Source: an uncultured bacterium
GTDB lineage: Bacteria > Desulfobacterota > BSN033 > UBA1163
NCBI GenBank assembly: GCA_938002255.1
Contig: CALLAL010000003.1
Location: 1 to 64,000, forward strand
Direction of reading: 5' to 3'
Length of the DNA stretch: 64,000 bases
Position 1 is the first letter of the stretch. The number at the start of each line of letters is the position of its first letter. A program made the position numbers and the translations under genes. Below the pieces are notes generated by a model. The model ran no database searches. It had not been told where the DNA came from and worked only from the letters and a program-made list of their open reading frames with translations. Positions 18,007 through 27,327 of the stretch are shown here, piece by piece.

Positions 18007-19065
18007 TTAGATGAATCGGATGGCTTTGAGACGGTCTCCTTCCCAGATGCATTGACGTCTCTTTCTCTTTTGGCAGGTATCTCCTCCCTGAAGAAGGGCT
18101 CCAACCACCAGAGGAAGGGCAATGGTGGCATCCATATAGACTGCAGCATAAGCCGATTCTTTCTCAATCTTTCCCCAAGATTTTGCCTCCTCAAAGGTAC
18201 AACCCGAAAGTCCACCCCATTTGGGATCATCCGTAGTTATCTGGAAAGCAAATCGGTGGCCGCTCTCTTTCTGAAAAAGAAGTTCACTCACAGGACCCAA
18301 TTGTTGGATATAATTTTTGGGAACCCCTCCTCCAATGTAAATCGCACCGGTTGTTTTAGCCATGCGTTTGAGTTGGGCAATTTCGAAGTTATCCCGAATC
18401 TGATCGATGATCAATCCATCAGCGGGGATTTTCTTCCGAGCATGAAGAAAGGTCAGCCCGATGCCAATCGAACTGTCGCAAAGGGCAGGGACAAAGACGG
18501 GAACCCCCAAACGAGAGGCGGTCTTTAAAATGGACCCCTCATCGTCGAGCCTTTTTCCAAGAGCCTCGAGGTATTGCCTTGAAGAGACCACCCTCTCGCC
18601 TAATCCTTCAGGAACCTCAGAAAGGAGTTCGATGACCCGATTGATTTCATGATCATCCATCAGGGCATCATAGACCCGGACGATGCGGTGTTTTCTCAGG
18701 GCATCATCATCTCCTTCTACCGCTCCAATATAATGCCGATAGCCGAAGCTTTCGAAGAGATCATGAAAGATATTGGCTCCTGTGGAGACAAGGACATCCA
18801 CCATTTTAAATTCCATCATATCCCGAATCACTCGCCTCATCCCACCGGGAACCATTGCCCCTGACAATCCCAGAAAGATGACGCAGGTGGGATCGCTGAC
18901 CATCTTTTGAAACACCTCAAAGCATTTGTAGAGATTCCTGCTCTGAAAGGAGGTGTGTTGAAAGGATTGGAGGAGGTCGTAAACCGTTTGGATTTTTGTC
19001 AAATCGAGGGGTTCAACAGGTTGCCGCAGAAACGATGATTTAGCTCTCTGTCGCATCAGTCCCAT
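18007..19065 (-). CDS. Deoxyhypusine synthase-like protein
   Basis: 352 residues of the deoxyhypusine synthase fold, which in eukaryotes and archaea moves an aminobutyl group from spermidine to eIF5A. The catalytic lysine is kept as K250 in GGGVPKNYI, and the segment EEAKSWGKI matches the eukaryotic EAVSWGKI. STGANIFHD is the NAD-region signature. Bacteria lack eIF5A, so bacterial members are thought to act in polyamine metabolism (for example homospermidine-type transfer) or on another protein. No polyamine genes are adjacent. It is divergent from the inositol phosphate synthase gene, with 170 bases between them. The family call is firm, the substrate unknown. Confidence 0.9.
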   Translation of the reverse strand: MGLMRQRAKSSFLRQPVEPLDLTKIQTVYDLLQSFQHTSFQSRNLYKCFEVFQKMVSDPTCVIFLGLSGAMVPGGMRRVIRDMMEFKMVDVLVSTGANIFHDLFESFGYRHYIGAVEGDDDALRKHRIVRVYDALMDDHEINRVIELLSEVPEGLGERVVSSRQYLEALGKRLDDEGSILKTASRLGVPVFVPALCDSSIGIGLTFLHARKKIPADGLIIDQIRDNFEIAQLKRMAKTTGAIYIGGGVPKNYIQQLGPVSELLFQKESGHRFAFQITTDDPKWGGLSGCTFEEAKSWGKIEKESAYAAVYMDATIALPLVVGALLQGGDTCQKRKRRQCIWEGDRLKAIRFI

Positions 19066-19164
19066 GCTCCGTCGGATCGATCAATCGGTTTGGAAGGTAA
19101 CAAATTAGGACTCATAAGTCAAGCAAATTGTTGGAAGAAAGACCCTTCTCAAACAGCAAATTTC

Positions 19165-19193
19165 TTGACAATCGAATGGAAATGAGATAGTTA
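19165..19193 (+). promoter_or_regulatory. Sigma70-like promoter for ino1
   Basis: TTGACA (19165-19170), exactly 17 bases, then TAGTTA (19188-19193), giving a 5' leader of roughly 35 bases before the ATG at 19236. Perfect -35, moderate -10. Confidence 0.55.
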
Positions 19194-19235
19194 ATTGAAG
19201 TTGTAAAAGAGGACGCGTGAGGAAAGGTTAAGGGT

Positions 19236-20348
19236 ATGAAAAAGAATTCGATCCGCATCGCCATCGTAGGGGTTGGAAATTGTGCCAGTGCTCTCATCCA
19301 GGGGATTGAATTCTATCGGGATCTTAGTCGAAAGAATCCGAAATTCGAGCCCTTGGGTTTGATGCATCTCGATCTTGGAGGGTATCGGCCCTGGGATATC
19401 GAGGTAGGGGCAGCATTTGATATTGATCGTCGGAAAGTAGGAAAACCTCTCCGCGAAGCCATCTTTGCCAAGCCCAATTGCACGAAGACCATCTTCACCC
19501 AATTTAACGATTCAGGGGTGGTGGTTTCGATGGGGGAAGTGCTCGATGGGATTTCTGATCATATGAAAGACTATCCCGAAGAACGCTCCTTTGTCATCGC
19601 TGACGAGAAACCCTGTAATGTGGAGAAAGTCCTCAAAGAATCTGGAGTAGAAATTCTTCTAAACTATCTTCCGGTAGGCTCGGACCAAGCCACCCAATTC
19701 TATGCGGAAGCCTGTCTCAATACCGGGGTGAGTTTCATCAACTGTATGCCCAGCTTTATCGTTTCGGATCCAATATGGTCGAAACGGTTTGAAGACAAGG
19801 GTATCCCCGCTATTGGAGACGACGTGAAATCTCAGATGGGAGCAACCATCATCCATCGTGCCCTGGCAAAACTCTTCGAGGACCGGGGGGTTAAACTGGA
19901 TCGAACCTACCAGATTAACACGGGTGGGAATACGGACTTTCTCAATATGCTCAATCGGAATCGCTTGAAGAATAAACGAATCTCCAAGACCGAAGCCATC
20001 CAGTCCCAGTTAGGTGTTCCCCTGGAGCCAGAAAATATTCATATCGGCCCATCGGATTATGTCCCGTGGCAGAACGACAACAAAGTCTGTTTTCTCCGAA
20101 TGGAGGGAAGAGGATTCGGAGAGGTTCCACTGAACCTCGAATTAAGACTGTCCGTGGAAGATTCTCCCAACAGTGGTGGCATCACCATTGATGCCATTCG
20201 ATGTTGTAAGATCGCTCGCAACCGTGGAATCGGAGGGCCTCTGCTTTCCATCTCGGCTTATGCAATGAAGCATCCTCTGGTTCAGTTTCCTGATAATGAA
20301 GCCAAACGGATGGTTGAAGAATTTATCGAAGGAAAGAGGGAAAGGTAA
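19236..20348 (+). CDS. ino1: Myo-inositol-1-phosphate synthase
   Basis: 370 residues of the short, bacterial/archaeal type of inositol-3-phosphate synthase, which turns glucose-6-phosphate into inositol phosphate with NAD. The Rossmann motif IVGVGNCASALIQG lies at residues 9-22, and conserved blocks DDVKSQMGATIIHR and NTGGNTDFLNML are present, including the catalytic lysine region. A GAGGAAAGG stretch precedes the ATG. Inositol could feed phosphatidylinositol, di-inositol phosphate (an osmolyte of heat-adapted anaerobes) or mycothiol-like compounds; nothing adjacent decides which. Confidence 0.93.
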   Translation: MKKNSIRIAIVGVGNCASALIQGIEFYRDLSRKNPKFEPLGLMHLDLGGYRPWDIEVGAAFDIDRRKVGKPLREAIFAKPNCTKTIFTQFNDSGVVVSMGEVLDGISDHMKDYPEERSFVIADEKPCNVEKVLKESGVEILLNYLPVGSDQATQFYAEACLNTGVSFINCMPSFIVSDPIWSKRFEDKGIPAIGDDVKSQMGATIIHRALAKLFEDRGVKLDRTYQINTGGNTDFLNMLNRNRLKNKRISKTEAIQSQLGVPLEPENIHIGPSDYVPWQNDNKVCFLRMEGRGFGEVPLNLELRLSVEDSPNSGGITIDAIRCCKIARNRGIGGPLLSISAYAMKHPLVQFPDNEAKRMVEEFIEGKRER

Positions 20349-20369
20349 TCGTATGTTTAGATGGCGAAA

Positions 20370-21407
20370 TTATTCCTTAAAAGCAGTAAGCACGTTTTTA
20401 TCTTTTGACGACTTAAGTTCTTTGAAGAATTCCACGACTTTTCTCAAATCCTTCCCCAGCTTTAGATAGAAATCTTCAAAGCGATCCATTCGGCCCAGGT
20501 ATGTCCGGTGAGCCAATAAAACCGCATTGTTAAGTTTTATTCGCTCAAACCCTTTATAGCAACTTGTTTTAAAATTGCCTTGCATCTCTATGAACCGCTC
20601 CTGAATGGATTTAAAAACCTCTTGTCGTCTTCTCAATTTTTCTTCTCGCGAAATCGGGCGATCATAAAAATCCGACAAGGTTTTGTAAGCCTCCTCAATC
20701 CACCGCGCAAAGAGAAATTCATCCTCTTGATAAGCGGTTGCAAGGGCGACCTCTTTCGAAGCAGAACCGTATTTTTCCGTCAAAAAAAGAAGGGCTCCTT
20801 GATTCCCAATAAAGGTTGCCAGTTGTTCATTCAATGCTGTCTCTCCCTTAAAATAGATCGTGGCATGGACCATTTCATGGAGGATGACATTGACAAGAGT
20901 GGGTTCGTCCCATACAAGCATGGATGAGAAAATGGGATCTTTTAGCCAACCGAGGGTGCTATAGGCGGCAGCCTGCTGAAGATAGGTGTCTAACCCTTTT
21001 CGCTCGAGATCTGCCTTCTCCTTTTCCGCCTCCTTTAGAGTAAAAATACTTTTGTAAGTCACTCTTCCGATGATAGGAAAATCCCACTGATAGAGACGTA
21101 GGCGATCTTTTTCAGAGGCGGTCAGCAGATAGAGCACCGGTCGGTCTGTATCAAAATACTTCGTATAATTTTCTGTCCTTTTTAATCCCAATCGCTCCTC
21201 GCCAAAACGTTTGACCGCCTGGACCAGTTCGATCTTTTTTCTGGACTCCTCCTCAAGGAACCCATCCTCCAGGACTTCCTGAACCGGAACACTCCGAAAC
21301 GTGACAAAGGACTGGTGCCAACCCAATCTCGAGAGGTAGAGGAAGTGGCTACAGCCTAGTTGGGGCAAGAAAAGAAAAAGGAGAAGGATTTTTAGGGTGC
21401 CACTCAT
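20370..21407 (-). CDS. Putative aminopeptidase lipoprotein (PF10023-like)
   Basis: 345 residues beginning with a lipoprotein signal; the lipobox ends LPQLGC with the acceptor at C19, so it is anchored at the envelope. A zinc protease site HEMVH (177-181) with a downstream glutamate in NEQLATF (about 194) fits the putative aminopeptidase family PF10023. The ATG overlaps the TRAP transporter stop by four bases, so it is the last gene of that transport operon. A role in trimming imported peptides or in envelope maintenance is a guess. Confidence 0.87.
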   Translation of the reverse strand: MSGTLKILLLFLFLPQLGCSHFLYLSRLGWHQSFVTFRSVPVQEVLEDGFLEEESRKKIELVQAVKRFGEERLGLKRTENYTKYFDTDRPVLYLLTASEKDRLRLYQWDFPIIGRVTYKSIFTLKEAEKEKADLERKGLDTYLQQAAAYSTLGWLKDPIFSSMLVWDEPTLVNVILHEMVHATIYFKGETALNEQLATFIGNQGALLFLTEKYGSASKEVALATAYQEDEFLFARWIEEAYKTLSDFYDRPISREEKLRRRQEVFKSIQERFIEMQGNFKTSCYKGFERIKLNNAVLLAHRTYLGRMDRFEDFYLKLGKDLRKVVEFFKELKSSKDKNVLTAFKE

Positions 21408-23347
21408 CTCTTTCTGAATTTCTGTAAGAGGAAGACAACCACCATCAAGCCCAAACCGATGGCATCATAACGGGGAATCGAATAGACCAGCAACAGGCCA
21501 GCAATGATAAGCATCACTCGCTCATAAAGGGTAGTTTGTTTAAACCACCAATTCTCGACTCCACCGGCAAGAGCAGCAATCCCCAAAAATGCCGTGATGG
21601 TGGTCCAGATCACATCTCCCGCAGGTCCCTTGAGCAAAATCCCCACCCCTCTGGGATCGAGGGTAAACATGAAGGGCACAATAAAAGCCGGGAGGGTATA
21701 TTTCCAGGCATACATCGTCGTCTTATAAGGGTTTCCTTTGGTAAGGGCAGCAGCCGCAAAACAGGAGAGAGCTGTGGGCGGAGAAACTTCTGAGAGAATC
21801 GCATAATAAAAGACGAACATATGAGCGGCGAAGTCCGGAACCCCAAGTTGAATCAAGGCTGGAGCAGCAATCACCGCAGAAATGATGTAAGAGGCGGTCA
21901 CGGGAACCGCCAGGCCAATCACCCAGACAATGAGGGCAGTATAAACGGCAGTTAGCAAGAGACTTCCACCGGCATAGGCAATGATGATGGAACTAAATTT
22001 TAATCCCAGCCCCGTCAGGGTCACCACACCGACAATAATTCCTGCTGCGGCACAGGTGGAAGCAACGCTTAGAACACCGATGGAACCTCCTCTCAATGCC
22101 TTAACCAGTTTGCCGGGAGTTAGCGCTGTATCCTTACGGATGAAACTGACGGCGAAAGCCACGACGGTTGCCCAGAAGACCGCCATAATTGGGGTATAGC
22201 CAAGAATCATAATCCCCACAATAGCAATCAGAGAAATAAAGTGAAATCCATAAAGGTAGGTGAGCTGCCAGAGACTGTAGGTCTTATCGAGGGCAACATC
22301 TTTCACCCCGAACTTCTTCGCATCAATCTCCACCATCAGGAAGATAGACCAGTAGTAGAGGCAGGTGGGAATGCAGGCCATGATGATCACATCGAGATAG
22401 GAGATTTTCAAAAATTCAGCAATAAGGAAAGCAGCTGCACCGAGCACCGGAGGTGAAAGAATGGCTCCAATACCGCCGGCGGAAAGCAGTCCACCAGCAG
22501 CATCTCTGCTGTAGCCTGCTTTGGCTAACATGGGATAGGCAACCGATCCTAAGGTGACCGTGGTCGCCACACCGCTGCCGGAGGGGCCTCCAAGGAGGAA
22601 AGAAGCCAGCGTCACAGTCCGCCCTGCGCCGGTGGGTTTTCCGCCCATTGCCGCAAAAGAGAAATCAATGAAGAACTTCCCTGCCCCAGAGACTTCGAGA
22701 AAAGCGCCATAAATGGTAAATAGGATAATGAAGGTGGAGGAAACATCGATGGGAACACCGAAGATTCCCTCAAGGGTCATATACATATGGCCCACCAAAC
22801 GGCCGAGGTCATACCCTCGGTGAGTCCAGGGTTTGGGGAGAACCGGTCCAACAAAGGCATAGATAATAAAAACAATGACCACAGCAGGCATGATCCAACC
22901 CGTGGTCCGCCGGGTCGCCTCCAAGACCAGAAAGATGAGGATGACTCCGAAGAAAATATCCCAGGAATTTGGAACAACGGATCGGTAGATAAAGTCATCA
23001 AAATCGAGAAACATATAGACAATGACCAAAACGCCAAGGAGGGCAAGGATGTAATCATACCAGATGATCCGGTTTTTAAACCGTTTGAAGGAAGGGAAAA
23101 CCAAAAAGGAAAGGAAGAGAACAAACATGACATGGATGCCTCTCAAGACCTGGGTCATAATGACACCAATGGCTGCATAGAGGTGAATGAGGGACATCAA
23201 TACGGCTATCCCCGTGATAAAGATATCCATTTTTCCTGAAAGCCTTCGGGAAGGGCCCTCTTCCTCCTCTATATACTTCTCAGCCTCTCGGAGGGCCTCT
23301 TCTGTGATCACAGCTTCTTCAACTCGTTTTTCTTTGATCTCCTCCAT
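21404..23347 (-). CDS. TRAP transporter permease, 4TM/12TM fusion (TAXI type)
   Basis: 647 residues with roughly 16-18 transmembrane segments: the small DctQ-like part fused to the large DctM-like part, as in TAXI-type TRAP systems. Characteristic segments are GKPTGAGRTVTLASFLLGGPSGSGVA and SPPVLGAAAF. Such carriers import carboxylates with a sodium or proton gradient and need a periplasmic TAXI binding protein, found here at 24215-25177. A soluble head of about 40 residues, rich in Glu, precedes TM1. The 270-base gap to the DUF1850 gene holds only two weak inverted repeats (23419-23449, 23468-23495). Confidence 0.93.
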   Translation of the reverse strand: MEEIKEKRVEEAVITEEALREAEKYIEEEEGPSRRLSGKMDIFITGIAVLMSLIHLYAAIGVIMTQVLRGIHVMFVLFLSFLVFPSFKRFKNRIIWYDYILALLGVLVIVYMFLDFDDFIYRSVVPNSWDIFFGVILIFLVLEATRRTTGWIMPAVVIVFIIYAFVGPVLPKPWTHRGYDLGRLVGHMYMTLEGIFGVPIDVSSTFIILFTIYGAFLEVSGAGKFFIDFSFAAMGGKPTGAGRTVTLASFLLGGPSGSGVATTVTLGSVAYPMLAKAGYSRDAAGGLLSAGGIGAILSPPVLGAAAFLIAEFLKISYLDVIIMACIPTCLYYWSIFLMVEIDAKKFGVKDVALDKTYSLWQLTYLYGFHFISLIAIVGIMILGYTPIMAVFWATVVAFAVSFIRKDTALTPGKLVKALRGGSIGVLSVASTCAAAGIIVGVVTLTGLGLKFSSIIIAYAGGSLLLTAVYTALIVWVIGLAVPVTASYIISAVIAAPALIQLGVPDFAAHMFVFYYAILSEVSPPTALSCFAAAALTKGNPYKTTMYAWKYTLPAFIVPFMFTLDPRGVGILLKGPAGDVIWTTITAFLGIAALAGGVENWWFKQTTLYERVMLIIAGLLLVYSIPRYDAIGLGLMVVVFLLQKFRKR

Positions 23348-23617
23348 CGTGCACCCCGTTCTATCAAAATGGCTTTACCTTAAAAAAATGTTCTCTTAAT
23401 GTCAATAGAAAAAAGAAAGGACCTGGTGTTATCCCAAGTTTAAAGGTCCCCTTGCAGGAGGCGATTCGGGTAGCCTTGGCTCGATCTGGCTAACCTTACC
23501 TAATCAGGCAAAGGGAGTGCACATTTAAAATACCCTCCTGTTGGATGAAGTTGAAATCTCTGAAGGTTACCTAAAAGATCGTTTCATGAAATCTGATTTG
23601 GAGCTTTTGGAAGGTTC

Positions 23618-24214
23618 CTACACAACGCACTTTAACTCCCAGGGAAATCTTGAGAATTTCGATGTCCGTGGATTGAGAAGGAAAGATATCGTGGATTGAA
23701 AGATGGACAACCCTCCCTCCTTTCTTTTCTGATAAGAGGGGGAGAGATGGAGAAAGAGGTAGGATCCGAGAGGCAGAGATTGAGCTCTCAACCGAATCCG
23801 ATCCCCCCTCTGTCCAATTTCACTCATGTAGATCTTTTTATCTCTAATGATCAATCCTTGCCCCTCACCGGTTCCCCATCTCAAATAGATCGCGCCCAAT
23901 TTCAATTGAATCGGATGAAATTCCCGGAAATCTTCGAACCCATAATACTCCATAATGGGTGCGCTCTTTGTCCTGACTCCTTCGAGGAGAATGGCTCCAT
24001 TTTGAATCCGGAATTCTTCAAAAACAGGTTCAAGGTAGATGGAATGGATGTAAAACATGGAGAAAGGTTCCGAAGAGTCCACACGGATGTGAAGGACCTT
24101 TCCCCGATCAAGGTTCTCTAACTGAAGGAGGGTAACCTTTTTAAAAAAGAATACCCCTCCCAACGCCATGAGAAATGCAACGACCATGAGGAGGGGCCAG
24201 TAAGTTCGTTTCAA
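23618..24214 (-). CDS. DUF1850 domain protein
   Basis: 198 residues with an N-terminal membrane anchor (about 7-24) and a small beta domain. DUF1850 proteins are regularly found beside TAXI-TRAP genes and are thought to belong to that transport system. Here it starts directly at the end of the TAXI gene with no gap and precedes the TRAP permease. The C-terminal 40 residues (after QSLPLGSYLF) look low in family character and could be a slightly extended tail. It probably lies on the periplasmic face. Confidence 0.82.
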   Translation of the reverse strand: MKRTYWPLLMVVAFLMALGGVFFFKKVTLLQLENLDRGKVLHIRVDSSEPFSMFYIHSIYLEPVFEEFRIQNGAILLEGVRTKSAPIMEYYGFEDFREFHPIQLKLGAIYLRWGTGEGQGLIIRDKKIYMSEIGQRGDRIRLRAQSLPLGSYLFLHLSPSYQKRKEGGLSIFQSTISFLLNPRTSKFSRFPWELKCVV

Positions 24215-25177
24215 TTATTTAAGTTTCAGTCCTTTCTCTGTATAAAATCGGATGGCACCCGGATGGAACGGGATTGGAGAACCGCCTGTCGCTTGAGGCT
24301 CAAGGGACAACCAACTTGCTTCTTTATGGACTGCGACAAGCTCAGGTTTATGGTCAAAGAGCGTTTTTACAATATCATAGGCAACGTCGCCTTTCATCTT
24401 TTCGTGGCAGATCACAATATTCCACACCACGGTAATTGGAACATCGGCATCCAATCCAGGATAAGCTTTAGCAGGAATCACGCCTTTCACATAGAGAGGA
24501 CCGTATTTCTCCCTCATCTTGGGAAGCGCATCATCATGCCCGATCAGCTTGATCTTGATTCCAGGAGTTGCTGCGACATCGGTGACAGAGGCTGTTGGAA
24601 CCCCTCCCACCCAGAAATAGGCATCAATCTTACGATCTTTTAAAGCTCCCGCCGATTCAGAGGCACCTAATTTATCTCTTTTAATATCCTTATCCGGGTC
24701 AATTCCAAAGGCTTCGAGAACTCTCAAAGCCATCACTTCTGTTCCACTTCCAGGAGCACCGGTGGACACTCTCTTTCCTTTTAGGTCGGTCACCTTTTCA
24801 ATGCCTCGACCTTCAACGGTCACAATGTGCATATTATTCGGATAGAAGGCAAAGAGAGTTCGAAGAGGAATCTTTTCCTTGAACACTCCTCTCCCCTGAT
24901 ATGCATCCCATCCAGAATCTGCCATGATAAGAGCAAGATCAGCCTTCCCTGCGCCCACAAGACGGCAGTTGTCCACAGAAGCCGTCGTCACCTCAGCTGT
25001 TGCTTCTGCATAAGGAATGTATTTAGAAATAACGCTTGCCATCCCACCCCCCAACGGATAGTAAACGCCTCCGGTTCCCCCCGTAGCGATGGAAAGACGA
25101 ACCGACTTTTGCGCCCATGCAGTGGAAACCCCAAACATAAGCAGAACGATCATTCCCAACATAACCAATCGCTTCAT
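24215..25177 (-). CDS. TAXI family TRAP transporter solute-binding protein
   Basis: About 320 residues. The ATG at 25175-25177 follows an AAGGAGG site and begins a signal peptide (MKRLVMLGMIVLLM, cleaved near AWAQ). The mature start SIATGGTGGVYYPLGGGMAS is the hallmark of TAXI proteins. It binds the ligand, often glutamate or another carboxylate, in the periplasm and hands it to the TRAP permease. The operon order is flavoprotein, TAXI, DUF1850, TRAP and lipoprotein peptidase. Confidence 0.95.
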   Translation of the reverse strand: MKRLVMLGMIVLLMFGVSTAWAQKSVRLSIATGGTGGVYYPLGGGMASVISKYIPYAEATAEVTTASVDNCRLVGAGKADLALIMADSGWDAYQGRGVFKEKIPLRTLFAFYPNNMHIVTVEGRGIEKVTDLKGKRVSTGAPGSGTEVMALRVLEAFGIDPDKDIKRDKLGASESAGALKDRKIDAYFWVGGVPTASVTDVAATPGIKIKLIGHDDALPKMREKYGPLYVKGVIPAKAYPGLDADVPITVVWNIVICHEKMKGDVAYDIVKTLFDHKPELVAVHKEASWLSLEPQATGGSPIPFHPGAIRFYTEKGLKLK

Positions 25178-25243
25178 AAAAGACCTCCTTGAATGGGATA
25201 TCACAAACAATTTATATTAGAAACAAAGCCGATGTCAAGAAGA

Positions 25244-26878
25244 TTAAAAACGTTGAGGGAATCCCTCTGGGATTAAGGGTTGCTCATGTAGGATGGGACG
25301 ATGGGTAATCCGAAGTTCTCCATCCTCCAAAAGATAGCAGGTATTCATCAGCCATTCCTGATCGTTCTGCTCTTGAAAATCCTGGCGAAAGAAAGAACCT
25401 CTGCTTTCTTTTCGAAGCAGACTCCCTTTCAAAATGGCCTTTAAAGTCAATATCCCATTTTCCAGTTCTCTCTTCTTAAAGAGGTTCCTCAGGTTAGAAG
25501 GATAGATCTTTTCAACTCTTCTCTCGATTCCTGCTAAATGCTCTAACCCCTCCTTGAGGGCGCTTTCCTCCCGTATCGGTCCACCATACTTCCAGGCTAG
25601 ACGTTTTAGGTCTTTAAGCAGGGTTGCCGGAGGATCAAATCCCCCTCTGCCTTTTCTCAGGTATCTCTCAGCTTTTCTCTCCCACCTTCTTTTAAAGAGG
25701 TCTGAAAAAAGATCTGGTTTCTTGTCTCTTGCATAGGTGGAGGCAGAGAGACCCGCCAGAAGGCCAAAAACCACACACTCTGTTAGTGCATTTCCTCCAA
25801 GACGATTGGCACCGTGGACGCCCCAGACCACCTCTCCTGCTGAAAAGAGTCCATGGATCGCCGTCCTCGCATGGCCATCAACTTCAACCCCTCCCATGCA
25901 GAAATGAACTGCTGGTAAGACCAGAAATGGACGGTCTCGAAAAGGAAATTTAGAACGTCTTAAAAAATTAAGCGGATAATGATCCCATTTCTCTTCAGGA
26001 ACTTGAGTTAGATCAAAATAGATGTCACCCTTTCGTGAAATGTCAAAGAGAGTAAACGAGAGGGTATCTCTCTGGGTAATAATCGCTCGATTCAAATCAT
26101 CTCCAAGATTCAATCGCTCTAAGAGATTTTCTCCCTTTTCGTTCAGTAGCCTTGTCTCTTTCGGATAGGGAGGATAGAGAATGAAAGTGTGAAGTCTTGG
26201 CTCTGCCATCACAAAAGGGTAGAACTGAACAAATTCGAGGTCTAACAGGGTAAGCCCTGCTCGAAGTGCCAGACCATAACCATCTCCGAGAATCGTCCGC
26301 TGGTTATCACTTCGCTGATAGATCCCTCCTGCCCCGCCTGCGGCTAATACGATGGCCTTGGATTGAATCAGACAGGATTTCCCGTCATGTAAGAAACCAA
26401 AGGCACCTCTGACTTCACCATCTTCGATGATCAGATCGAAAATGGTTAGTCCAGGAAGAAGCCCGACAGAGCTATTTTGCAATCGTTCCTTCAGGGGATA
26501 CGTCAGGAGCACTCCTGGTAGCATCGCGGAGCCCCTCTGCCTTCCGACGAAATAACCCATCTGGTTTTCAACCAACGGCACACCATAGCCTCTCAACGCT
26601 TCTATGGCAGCGGGGCCCTGTTCGATGAGGATCTTCACCATTACAGGATGGTTTAACCCTTTTCCGGAAAGAAGGGTCTCTTTGAGATGGTTTTCTCTGG
26701 GAAAAAAGGAGTTGGCTACTGAAAAAGCACCGTTTGAAAGGTAGGTGTTCGTTCCAGAACCAATTGAAAATTTACCGGTGATCAGCACTTGAAGACCTGC
26801 TTTTTGGGCCTCCAAACATGCCAGGAGACCGGCCAGTCCACTTCCGATGACAAGAACGTCCGTAGAAAGGAATTCCAT
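25244..26878 (-). CDS. FAD-dependent fumarate-reductase/aspartate-oxidase-like flavoprotein
   Basis: About 544 residues from ATG 26876-26878; an in-frame TTG 12 bases upstream would overlap the previous stop. FAD-binding GSGLAG sits near the N terminus, and the family end-motif region AGEVVWGVHGANRLGGNAL is intact, so it belongs to the succinate dehydrogenase/fumarate reductase/L-aspartate oxidase superfamily. No signal peptide or heme sites are seen, so it is cytoplasmic. It starts 4 bases after the TIGR04076 gene and lies 66 bases before the TAXI gene. It may act on the substrate that the transporter brings in. Aspartate oxidase is possible, but no nadA or nadC is here. Confidence 0.88.
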   Translation of the reverse strand: MEFLSTDVLVIGSGLAGLLACLEAQKAGLQVLITGKFSIGSGTNTYLSNGAFSVANSFFPRENHLKETLLSGKGLNHPVMVKILIEQGPAAIEALRGYGVPLVENQMGYFVGRQRGSAMLPGVLLTYPLKERLQNSSVGLLPGLTIFDLIIEDGEVRGAFGFLHDGKSCLIQSKAIVLAAGGAGGIYQRSDNQRTILGDGYGLALRAGLTLLDLEFVQFYPFVMAEPRLHTFILYPPYPKETRLLNEKGENLLERLNLGDDLNRAIITQRDTLSFTLFDISRKGDIYFDLTQVPEEKWDHYPLNFLRRSKFPFRDRPFLVLPAVHFCMGGVEVDGHARTAIHGLFSAGEVVWGVHGANRLGGNALTECVVFGLLAGLSASTYARDKKPDLFSDLFKRRWERKAERYLRKGRGGFDPPATLLKDLKRLAWKYGGPIREESALKEGLEHLAGIERRVEKIYPSNLRNLFKKRELENGILTLKAILKGSLLRKESRGSFFRQDFQEQNDQEWLMNTCYLLEDGELRITHRPILHEQPLIPEGFPQRF

Positions 26879-26882
26879 AGCG

Positions 26883-27155
26883 TTACTCAACTTTAAATCG
26901 GCGGATTTCGTAAATCACTGGGTTTTTAAAATCAGGACAGGGATGGGTTGCTATATTTGGATCACTGAGCCAGGGATAGGAGGCTCCATAGAGCATCCCG
27001 TGAACTTTATACATCATACTGCAGAGGGAATGCCAGCAGATTCTTCCTTCGAGGCCTTCTCCGTCAAACCTTGCTTTATCTCCTACCCGATGTCCAAACT
27101 GGCATATTCCTTTCTGCTCAAGCACGGTTACCTCAACGCGAAAAGGTGCTTTCAT
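26883..27155 (-). CDS. TIGR04076 family protein
   Basis: 90 residues. The pattern VTVLEQKGICQFGHRVGDKARF followed by CWHSLCSMMYKV resembles the TIGR04076 family, small proteins of unknown function with conserved cysteines. It is often encoded beside oxidoreductases in anaerobes; here it precedes the FAD flavoprotein, which suggests a small partner or metal-binding subunit. ATG at 27153-27155 is the only good start. Function not known. Confidence 0.78.
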   Translation of the reverse strand: MKAPFRVEVTVLEQKGICQFGHRVGDKARFDGEGLEGRICWHSLCSMMYKVHGMLYGASYPWLSDPNIATHPCPDFKNPVIYEIRRFKVE

Positions 27156-27327
27156 ATCCCCTCTCGATTTGGTATGGATCTGTGAAACCCCACACCTCTC
27201 CTTCCGATGGCAAGGATCATCTCTTTCCTGCCATTAACCACAGATTTAGTCTGTCAACAAAGAATGAATAAAATAATTCTAAGACAAAAATCGAGGGGCG
27301 TGGTTGTCCTTTAAACCCATGTGTTTT

